Part shown: one piece after another, positions 1 to 6,011 of the stretch
Position numbering within the stretch: the stretch's first letter is position 1
How the letters are laid out: every line of letters starts with the position of its first letter
Position numbers and translations under genes: made by a program
Assembly: GCA_913050205.1 (NCBI GenBank)
Contig: CAJXAU010000012.1
Span: 1-14,735, forward strand
Origin: an uncultured Verrucomicrobiota bacterium
GTDB lineage: Bacteria; Verrucomicrobiota; Verrucomicrobiia; Limisphaerales; UBA1096
Length of the DNA stretch: 14,735 nt
Reading direction: 5' to 3'
The notes under the pieces: model-generated
What the model was told of the DNA's origin: nothing
The model's database searches: none
The model's input: only the letters and a program-made list of their open reading frames with translations

Positions 1-140
1 TGGGGCCGGAAGGAGGCAACGATGGCGGCCGGATCGTTGCCGAGGGGCCGCCGGAGCGGATTGCCGCCGCGCCGGGGAGTCACACGGGCCGATTCCTTGC
101 CAGTGCCCTCGGAATGGAGCACCTGCTTGAAGGGAAATGA
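1..140 (+). CDS. uvrA: UvrA, excinuclease ABC subunit A, C-terminal end (5' part outside window)
   Basis: This is the 3' end of a gene entering from the left edge, read in the third frame from base 3. The last 46 residues read GPEGGNDGGRIVAEG, then PPERIAAAPGSHTGRFLA, and end in LLEGK before TGA at 138-140. LGPEGG-GGG-IVAEG followed by P-E-A-PGSHTG-FL is the conserved tail of UvrA, just after its second ABC ATPase domain. UvrA is the cytoplasmic damage-recognition ATPase of nucleotide excision repair, working with UvrB. Bases 1-2 (TG) would complete the Leu codon of LGPEGG. The tail runs about ten residues beyond the usual Gly-x-Phe-Leu end. The stop overlaps the ATG of the next gene (ATGA), so the two are probably co-transcribed and translationally coupled. 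The catalytic domains cannot be checked here. Confidence 0.9.
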   Translation, partial: GPEGGNDGGRIVAEGPPERIAAAPGSHTGRFLASALGMEHLLEGK

Positions 141-2848
141 TTTCACGGAAAAAAACATTGCTGATCGCGTTGAGCCTGCTCGCATTTTCGGCTGTGCCCG
201 TTGCGCTTGGCCAAGCGGAACCGCCGGCCGCCTCGCAGGTAGAGGCACGGGCGCGGTTGGCGTTTGATGTGGCCAAGCGCTTTTTCCGCAACGAAAACTT
301 TCCATCCGCCATCGAGCGACTGGAGGCGTTCGCGCTGCAGTACCCCGATTCGGCACTCAAGCCGGAGGCGGTGCTGCTGGAAAACCAGGCGCGGTTTCAA
401 CTGGGCCAGTTCGAGGGGGTGGTCAACGAGTTACAGGCCGGGCTGTCGGCTGCGGGGACGTGGTCGGATCGGTACCTTTTTTGGATCGGGGAGGCCCAGT
501 TTGCGCTTGGCCAATTTGATAAGGCGGCTGAGGCGTACGGGCTGTTGATCGAAAACTACCCGGAATCAGTCCGGGGTCTCGAGGCGGCGCTTGGCCAAGC
601 GCAAGCCTACTATCAGCTCGATGAGTTGAAGCAGTTGATTGCCACTCTTGAGCCGGCGGATGGGCCGTTTCAGAAATCGGCCAATGCCACGCCCACTGCG
701 GAACTGGTGATCGACGGGCGCCTGCTTTTGGCGAACGCGTACTTTGAGTTGAAGGAACTGGGCGCGGCCCGGTTGCTGCTTGAGAACCTTTCGGATCAGG
801 GGCTGTCTCCGGAGCGATTCTGGCAAAAATACCACCTGCTTGCCTCGGTGTATCTGGCCGAAAAAAGTCTCGATCGCGCCCTGAGCGGGGCGACGAACCT
901 TGTGCAGTTGGCCAAGGGGATCACAGATCCGGTTTTCTCCGCGCGCTCGGCTGACTTTCACGGCGACGTACTTCGGCAAATGAAGAAGCCGGATGACGCC
1001 ATCCTAGTTTACGAAAAGAACCTGACGACCAACGCGCCGGTGGACTGGCGCCGATCGGCCCTGCTAAAAATCGCCGATGTGTACGTGGAGGGAAATAGGC
1101 TGAGCAATGCGGTGCAGCGGCTCGAGCGGTTTTTCATCCAGCACCCCAACGACCCGGCGACTGGCCTGTCGCACATGACGCTTGGCGAACTTCGCATGCG
1201 GCAGTTTTATACGCTGCCGGAAGCCGGACGGCCGAAGTCAACGAACCTGCTGAGCGAGGCGATCGGGCATTTTGATGCGGTACTCCAGTCCGGGTCGGAC
1301 AAGGGGCTATTGGGCAAATCGTGGGCTGGCCGCGGTTGGGCGTTGTGGGAGTGGGGCGCACTCTCAGGGCGCGCGTTTCAAATCAAGGCGGCAGGCGACG
1401 CGTTCACGAATGCCGTGCACGAGTTGCCACGATCGCGTGAGCAGGCGGTCGCGCAATTCAAAGTGGCCGACTGCCTGTTTCAACGAGACGAACACGCCTC
1501 CGCCATCAGTAACTACTGGGCGGCCATTAATATCGCCACCAACACAGTCGGCCGTGACGACCGGTTGGTGGACCGGGCGCTGTACCAGATCGTTCGCTCA
1601 GGAGTGGTTCGGCTCGATCTGCCAAGTGCCGGTCAGGCGGTTAGCAATCTGCTCGAGTGGTTTCCAAACAGTTTTTACAGCGATCGCAGCATGCTGCTTT
1701 ACGGGCAAAGCCTCAACCGTCAGGGCAAACCGTCGGAAGCGAGGGAGGTGCTTGCTTCCTTTGCCAAGGCCTTTCCGCAATCGGCGTTGCTGGCGGAGAC
1801 GAGTTTGGCCATTGCGAGGACGCATGTCATGGACGGCAGTTGGGTGTCCTCCATTCTCGAGTACGATCGGTGGGTGACCAATTACCCCGCCCATAAGGCC
1901 TTGTCACAGGCAGAGTTTGATCGTGCCTGGCTGAATCATCAGGCCGGTAATTCCGCTCAGGCGTTTCAGTTATTCACGAATTACGTCGAGCGTTTTCCGA
2001 CCAATCGTCTGGCGCCCCTCGCGCAGAAGTGGATTGCTGATTTTCATTTTCAGTCGGGTAAGTTCGCCGACGCTGAGCTGGGCTATCGCCGTCTTTTTGA
2101 AAACACAAACCTGCTCGGGCTTGCCGGTGGCCTGGTTTGGGAGGCGCGGTTGAGCGCAGGCCGATCTGCGTTTTTTCGACAAAACCATGCGGTCGCCGAG
2201 ACGCTCTTGGCTGCCGTGGTCAATGCGACCAATGCGCCGCTGGAGGAGGTGGCTCGTGCTGAGTTTTACCTTGGTGACGTAGTTGCGGAACAGTCTGCCC
2301 GCACGCCGACTAATCTCGTTGAGGCGATCAACCATTACCAGCGTGTTGCCAATGAGATGACCAACAGCCCACTCAACTCCGCTGCGTGGGGGCGTCTGGG
2401 GGATTGTCACCTGCAATTGGGCGAACTGGGGAAGGCATTGGCAGCGTACCAGACCGTCACAGAATTGCCCGGGGCCGACGTGACCACGCGCAGTCAGGCC
2501 AAGCTTGGCCTCGCCCGGGTGCTTGTCGAGCAGGCCAATTCCGCAGGAGAGACGGATGAGTCGGAACGCATCCTCAGACAATCCCTAGACCACTGCCTTG
2601 AGATTGTGTTTGGTGGAAACCTGCGCTCGGCCAACGAGAAAATGGATCCGTACTGGGTGAAGGAAGCAGGCTTAATGGCCGGGCGCTTGGCCAAGCGGCT
2701 TGGCCAAGTGGAGCAGGAACGCAAGCTCTACACACGGCTCGCCGAGGAATTGCCGACGATGCTGTTGTGGCAGACCAAGCTCGATCTGCTCAATGGCAAA
2801 ACCAACGCGCCGGTTGCGCCCAAGCCTCCGCAACCGACTACACCCTGA
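137..2848 (+). CDS. Exported multi-TPR repeat protein, 903 aa
   Basis: This long protein is built almost wholly of helical tetratricopeptide-like repeats. Residues 1-25 form a signal peptide: a basic start (MISRKK), a hydrophobic core, and a cleavage site at about A23-L24-G25|Q26. The mature part should lie in the periplasm or at the outer membrane. Repeats of the type A-x-x-x-F-x-x-G-x-x-x-x-A-x-x-x-Y-x-x-x-x-x-x-(Y/F)-P recur from about residue 42 to 880, for example FRNENFPSAIERLEAFALQYP and the YVERFPTN stretch, as in BamD/YbgF-type envelope proteins. The C-terminus is a Pro-rich tail. The ATG lies inside the uvrA stop (ATGA) with GAAGGG just upstream as a poor Shine-Dalgarno site. TPRs are protein-docking scaffolds; no catalytic domain is seen and the partner is unknown. 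Six copies of the CTTGGCCAAG-type palindrome lie inside the gene. Confidence 0.85.
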   Translation: MISRKKTLLIALSLLAFSAVPVALGQAEPPAASQVEARARLAFDVAKRFFRNENFPSAIERLEAFALQYPDSALKPEAVLLENQARFQLGQFEGVVNELQAGLSAAGTWSDRYLFWIGEAQFALGQFDKAAEAYGLLIENYPESVRGLEAALGQAQAYYQLDELKQLIATLEPADGPFQKSANATPTAELVIDGRLLLANAYFELKELGAARLLLENLSDQGLSPERFWQKYHLLASVYLAEKSLDRALSGATNLVQLAKGITDPVFSARSADFHGDVLRQMKKPDDAILVYEKNLTTNAPVDWRRSALLKIADVYVEGNRLSNAVQRLERFFIQHPNDPATGLSHMTLGELRMRQFYTLPEAGRPKSTNLLSEAIGHFDAVLQSGSDKGLLGKSWAGRGWALWEWGALSGRAFQIKAAGDAFTNAVHELPRSREQAVAQFKVADCLFQRDEHASAISNYWAAINIATNTVGRDDRLVDRALYQIVRSGVVRLDLPSAGQAVSNLLEWFPNSFYSDRSMLLYGQSLNRQGKPSEAREVLASFAKAFPQSALLAETSLAIARTHVMDGSWVSSILEYDRWVTNYPAHKALSQAEFDRAWLNHQAGNSAQAFQLFTNYVERFPTNRLAPLAQKWIADFHFQSGKFADAELGYRRLFENTNLLGLAGGLVWEARLSAGRSAFFRQNHAVAETLLAAVVNATNAPLEEVARAEFYLGDVVAEQSARTPTNLVEAINHYQRVANEMTNSPLNSAAWGRLGDCHLQLGELGKALAAYQTVTELPGADVTTRSQAKLGLARVLVEQANSAGETDESERILRQSLDHCLEIVFGGNLRSANEKMDPYWVKEAGLMAGRLAKRLGQVEQERKLYTRLAEELPTMLLWQTKLDLLNGKTNAPVAPKPPQPTTP
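206..215. repeat. Palindrome copy 1, CTTGGCCAAG
   Basis: Full 14-base form CGCTTGGCCAAGCG. It encodes Leu24-Gly25-Gln26 of the TPR protein, straddling its predicted signal-peptide cleavage site. Confidence 0.9.
507..514. repeat. Palindrome copy 2, TTGGCCAA core
   Basis: GCGCTTGGCCAATT: the left arm is full, the right arm decayed. It encodes Leu124-Gly-Gln in a TPR loop. Confidence 0.85.
590..599. repeat. Palindrome copy 3, CTTGGCCAAG
   Basis: Longest form, GCGCTTGGCCAAGCGC, a perfect 16-base palindrome. It encodes Leu152-Gly-Gln of the TPR protein. Confidence 0.9.
908..915. repeat. Palindrome copy 4, TTGGCCAA core
   Basis: GTTGGCCAAG, one arm base changed. It encodes Leu258-Ala-Lys, the other reading frame from copies 1-3 in the same gene. 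Confidence 0.8.
2686..2708. repeat. Palindrome copies 5 and 6, tandem pair
   Basis: Two CTTGGCCAAG units (2686-2695, 2699-2708) separated by CGG. The 13-base period shifts the frame, so the first encodes Leu851-Ala-Lys and the second Leu855-Gly-Gln of the TPR protein. Confidence 0.9.
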
Positions 2849-2850
2849 CC

Positions 2851-3738
2851 ATGCTTGGCCTGAAAGACTTGGCCGCGATCGTGGCGGAGCATGGGGAGGC
2901 GTTTGACGCCGACGTGGCTCCGGTTCATCTCACTGATCAATTGACCATCGCCGCCGGCCAGCCGGCTCTCATGGGAGTGGTGAACCTCTCTCCGGACTCG
3001 TGGTATCGCGAGAGTGTCTGCTTGACGGTGGATGCCGCTGTCCAACGCGGACGGGTGCTTGTGGAACAGGGTGCAACGGTGGTGGACATCGGGGCCGAAT
3101 CCACGCTTGGCCAAGCGGAACGTGTGGATGCTGATGGGCAACAACAACGACTGATGCCGGTCGTCCGGCAATTGGCAGGCGAGGGGATTGTGGTCTCAGT
3201 CGAGACTTACGATCTCGAGGTGGCCAAGGCTTGTCTCGCGGCCGGAGCGAAAGTGCTGAACCTCACCGGGACAGCGAAGAGCGAGGCCATGTACCGCTTG
3301 GCCGCAGAACACGATGCCGCTGTAATTGTTTGTTACGTCGCCGGGGAAAATGTGCGAGAGGTGACGGAGATTCCGATCGATCACGATCCTGTTCCACGCA
3401 TGAGCGAATACTTTGAGCGGGAGATTGAATTGGCGGCGAGGTGCAGACTGACCAAAGGATTTATCGATCCGGGCCTCGGTTTTTACTACGACAATTTGCA
3501 GGACAGCTCGGTGCGTATTCGGCACCAGATGAAAACCTTCCTGAACGCCTTCCGACTGCGAAAACTAGGCTGGCCGGTCTGCAACGCACTGCCGCATGCC
3601 TTCGAATGTTTCGGGGATGAAGTCCGAAGCGCTGAGCCGTTTTTCTCCGTGCTTGCCGCGCTGGGAAAAACAGACCTTCTCCGGACACACGAGGTGCCAA
3701 AAGTAGCCGGTGTTCTGAAAACACTCGGCGTCTACTGA
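2851..3738 (+). CDS. Dihydropteroate synthase-like (pterin-binding TIM barrel) protein, 295 aa
   Basis: The pterin-binding family motifs appear in order. MGVVNLSPDS (41-50) matches MGILNVTPDS of FolP with its Asn at 45. VVDIGAEST (77-85) matches the IDVGGEST strand with Asp79. VSVET (115-119) stands where FolP has SVDT. FIDPGLGF is at 205-211, with Asp206, and RTHEV (278-282) matches RVHDV near the C-terminus. True DHPS joins pABA to a dihydropterin in folate synthesis. Several key positions differ: STRPG is replaced by STLGQ, Asp of SVDT is Glu118, the ND after the next strand is NL, and the SRK loop appears to be ALPHAF. It may therefore be a paralogue with another substrate rather than FolP. 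The ATG at 2851 comes two bases after the TPR gene's stop; a longer frame reaching back to 2767 would only overlap that gene. Length is normal for the family. Confidence 0.8.
   Translation: MLGLKDLAAIVAEHGEAFDADVAPVHLTDQLTIAAGQPALMGVVNLSPDSWYRESVCLTVDAAVQRGRVLVEQGATVVDIGAESTLGQAERVDADGQQQRLMPVVRQLAGEGIVVSVETYDLEVAKACLAAGAKVLNLTGTAKSEAMYRLAAEHDAAVIVCYVAGENVREVTEIPIDHDPVPRMSEYFEREIELAARCRLTKGFIDPGLGFYYDNLQDSSVRIRHQMKTFLNAFRLRKLGWPVCNALPHAFECFGDEVRSAEPFFSVLAALGKTDLLRTHEVPKVAGVLKTLGVY
3106..3115. repeat. Palindrome copy 7, CTTGGCCAAG
   Basis: Full 14-base form. It encodes Leu86-Gly87-Gln88 of the DHPS-like protein, where FolP has the Arg-Pro-Gly of STRPG. Confidence 0.9.
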
Positions 3739-3925
3739 CGATTGGTTTTTGTCACTCTCCGCCCATGTGTTGCTTGAAGAACTCCAGCAACTTCACATGT
3801 CTTTCTTTGGGCTGAACTAAACGTAAGAGCAAATCATCTCTCCGAAACTAACGCTCCGTGTGAGCCCAATTCGTTGCTGAGAACGATTTCACAAAGTGAA
3901 TCGATATTTTGACCAGGCATGAAGG
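3739..3925. other. Intergenic gap between convergent genes
   Basis: The stretch is more AT-rich than its surroundings and holds no convincing complete gene. On the minus strand an open stretch of 31 codons (3847 to 3752) reads like a protein end, with QPKERHVKLLEFFKQHM before GGE and a stop, but it has no evident start and may be a remnant or chance. A short dyad (TCGTT, six-base loop, AACGA, at 3871-3886) is too weak to call a terminator. A CATGTG/CACATG inverted pair lies at 3764-3799. No palindrome of the TTGGCCAA family is present. Confidence 0.5.
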
Positions 3926-5056
3926 TTACGATGTGGGTAGCGAGTCGTGGGATCCGGCCGGAAATGTGTGGGTGAGGGGGGTGGCCAGTTGGACGTTGTG
4001 TTCTTGCTGCAGTTCGAACGCGGCGAGGTTGATTGAGTTGCGGGCTTCGCTAATGCCGTGCACGGCCTTGAGATTGTAAATCAGCCGCCACGTGACTGCG
4101 TGATCACCGTTGTTGACCAGCTTGATGGTGCCTTCTCGGTCGGAGTTAATCGTACTGGTGATCTTGCAGGCCTTTTTCCACACTTCAGCCAAATAGCCCT
4201 GCGCTGTTTCGGACGGCGTCTCGTAACCGATATTGAACTCCACATAGTCGTAGACGCCTTTGCGAGACTCGGTATCGAGAATCTCGACCTGTACGTTGAG
4301 CAGGAGCGAGTTGGGGATGGTGATGTTGTGGTGGCGGATTAGGTCGCGGAGGATGGTCAGCATGCCGCGAGTCTCGAGAACGATCGCGAGGATGTTTTCG
4401 CTGGGTATGCGAACGACGTCTCCTCGCTCGATGTTGCCGTTGCTGATGACCATAATTCCGCTGATGAAATCCTTCAGCCAATAATCCTTTGTTGTGAAGA
4501 CGAGTACGGCAATCGCGCCGAGGAAACTGGTGGTCTGCAGCCAGTTCTCGAGGTTCCAGATATTTAGGAAAATCAGCCCTGCGACCACGCCGAGCAGTAG
4601 CAGGGCGAGCAGATGCAGACTGTGCGAAGTGTGAGACTCGATGAACAACGATGTGCCCTCAACTTCCCGCTGTCGCCCGTATTTCTTAAGAATCAGCGAG
4701 TGGGCGAATTGTGACCCCAGATAGGACAGCAACATGAGTAAGCCGGTGTGACTGAAGTTGGAAGCCAGTTGCAGTTGAAAGGCGACCGCGACGAGGTAGG
4801 TCAGAAAGAGGATTGTGTTAATCAGGCGTAGCAGCCGTAGACGCGACTGATTTGCCCCGACGGTCTGGACACTAAGGTTGTTAATGATCTGCCTGCCAAA
4901 TATGAAGATCAGTAGGTTTATGAAAAACGTGATGTAATGAACCGAGTCGAGTGTTGTGAAGTAATCTAACAGCCCACTTACGATGCCGGAGTCCTTGATA
5001 TGGTCGAATACGTTATCGACGGCATTGGTGGAGGTGATGCTGTTCGTCTCGTTCAT
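3926..5056 (-). CDS. Small-conductance mechanosensitive channel (MscS family), 376 aa
   Basis: Hydrophobic segments lie near residues 39-54, 74-95, 104-122, 147-166 and 174-203, so this is a five-helix MscS variant rather than the three-helix E. coli form. The last segment (LGAIAVLVFTTKDYWLKDFISGIMV) is the expected pore-lining helix. It is followed by the MscS beta domain: GNIERGDVVRIP (207-218), then an ETRGMLTILRD strand and TIPNS (246-250), the hallmark of the family. The C-terminal alpha/beta domain follows to about 330. Such channels sit in the inner membrane and release solutes under membrane tension. The ATG at 5056-5054 starts four bases (AAAA) after the TAA of the upstream gene, so it is the third gene of a tight operon with the two proteins upstream. 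It contains no copy of the window's palindrome. Confidence 0.88.
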   Translation of the reverse strand: MNETNSITSTNAVDNVFDHIKDSGIVSGLLDYFTTLDSVHYITFFINLLIFIFGRQIINNLSVQTVGANQSRLRLLRLINTILFLTYLVAVAFQLQLASNFSHTGLLMLLSYLGSQFAHSLILKKYGRQREVEGTSLFIESHTSHSLHLLALLLLGVVAGLIFLNIWNLENWLQTTSFLGAIAVLVFTTKDYWLKDFISGIMVISNGNIERGDVVRIPSENILAIVLETRGMLTILRDLIRHHNITIPNSLLLNVQVEILDTESRKGVYDYVEFNIGYETPSETAQGYLAEVWKKACKITSTINSDREGTIKLVNNGDHAVTWRLIYNLKAVHGISEARNSINLAAFELQQEHNVQLATPLTHTFPAGSHDSLPTS

Positions 5057-5060
5057 TTTT

Positions 5061-6011
5061 TTAATTCACGGGGATGAGTCGGATGCGTCGGACGTCCATT
5101 ACGGCACCGCGCGCTTTTTTGATCGGCTTGATCCAAAAACGGTGCTCGCCCTTGGCCAAGCGTACGGTGCCGATTTTGCGTGGAACGAAGTTTTGAAAAT
5201 GACCGGTGTCCTCGACGATGAATTCGTTCGTTTGGCCTGCGACGACGAGTGCCACCTGACTTCCGCCGTGGCCCCGGCCGCAGCCCTGATGAATCTCGAT
5301 ATCGAACCGACCTCCGCTCTCAACTGAAAAATCCCAGTACACCTGGTCGCTGGTGTTCACCCAGAAGCCGACTGTGTTTTTGTGTGGTTTGTTTTCGTAC
5401 TGGACCTTCACACCGTGAATGGTTGCGTCGCGTGAGTGAAGCAGGATGGAGCGGTCAAGCGCTTGGCCAATCGCTTCGCCTTCCGGTGCAGGCCGGAGGA
5501 TGACTGCACGGACATTCGGCGTATCTCCCTTGAACTTGAGTTCGATCTTCTGTTTGCCAGCTGTGGTGAAGTATATTTTACCCAAGTTCACATTGTGGAA
5601 ACGGTTGGTTGCGCCGGTGGCCTTGAGCTTGGTGGGGATGCGGTACGAGCTGACATTTGGCGACGCCGTACTCTCGCCCTTGGCCAGACTGTAAACCAGT
5701 TCCATCCAGTACTTGCCGGGGCGCGAGGCGTTGTAATCCCAACTATGCGCGGCCCCGTCGCTGGTGGGCTTGAACAAAATTCGTCCGTCGGGGAGCTGCG
5801 GTTGTTCGCCGAACCGATCCTTTTGCGTCTCGACTTTTCGTCCGCCGTTACCGTGGGTCATGATGCCCTGGTCGGTGATGCTGAATTCAAGATGCTTCAG
5901 CTTGTTCCCCTCTGTGAAGGAAATGTTGGCGATGTTGTCCAGTGAATTTGCACTGGCCGTGACGGCGAGAAACAGGCTAAGGGCGAGTATGTTGAACTTC
6001 GTAAGGGTCAC
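5061..6011 (-). CDS. Secreted protein with two carbohydrate-binding-like beta-sandwich modules, 316 aa
   Basis: I chose the GTG at 6011-6009, which overlaps the previous gene's TGA (GTGA). It places a signal peptide right at the N-terminus (KFNILALSLFLAVTASA|NS, cleavage after about residue 21). A start at 6092 would be inside the upstream gene and bury this signal. Two beta-rich modules are suggested: about 85-175 (HSWDYNASRPGKYWMELVYS to KIELKF...VRAVILRPAP) and about 205-314 (VYWDFSVESGGRFDIEIHQGCG to GEHRFWIKPIKKARGAVMDVRRIRLIP). The pattern W-F-x-V-x-x-x-G-x-F-(D/E)-(I/V) ... G-x-H-x-(F/L)-x-(I/L) ... is typical of small sugar-binding domains attached to sulfatases, fucosidases and similar proteins in Verrucomicrobiota and Planctomycetota. 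No catalytic residues are recognised. A palindrome copy encodes IGQ (181-183) in the linker between the modules, another encodes LAK (285-287). Confidence 0.7.
   Translation of the reverse strand: MTLTKFNILALSLFLAVTASANSLDNIANISFTEGNKLKHLEFSITDQGIMTHGNGGRKVETQKDRFGEQPQLPDGRILFKPTSDGAAHSWDYNASRPGKYWMELVYSLAKGESTASPNVSSYRIPTKLKATGATNRFHNVNLGKIYFTTAGKQKIELKFKGDTPNVRAVILRPAPEGEAIGQALDRSILLHSRDATIHGVKVQYENKPHKNTVGFWVNTSDQVYWDFSVESGGRFDIEIHQGCGRGHGGSQVALVVAGQTNEFIVEDTGHFQNFVPRKIGTVRLAKGEHRFWIKPIKKARGAVMDVRRIRLIPVN
5151..5160. repeat. Palindrome copy 8, CTTGGCCAAG
   Basis: It encodes Leu285-Ala-Lys of the secreted beta-sandwich protein, just before GEHRFWI. Confidence 0.85.
5463..5470. repeat. Palindrome copy 9, TTGGCCAA core
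   Basis: CGCTTGGCCAATCG. It encodes Ile181-Gly-Gln in the linker between the two modules of the beta-sandwich protein. Confidence 0.8.

Noticed and set aside
22..267. An 81-codon plus-strand frame with AAGGAGG just upstream of its ATG
   Set aside because: It overlaps the uvrA tail and the TPR signal peptide in another frame; AAGGAGG lies in uvrA codons (Glu-Gly-Gly), and the product is Arg/Gly/Pro-rich with no domain.
2767..2850. Longer start for the DHPS-like gene
   Set aside because: It would overlap 82 bases of the TPR gene with out-of-frame codons; ATG 2851 lies just after that gene's stop and leaves a normal family length.
3764..3799. CATGTG/CACATG inverted pair as terminator
   Set aside because: Arms are only 6 bases with a 24-base loop and no T-run.
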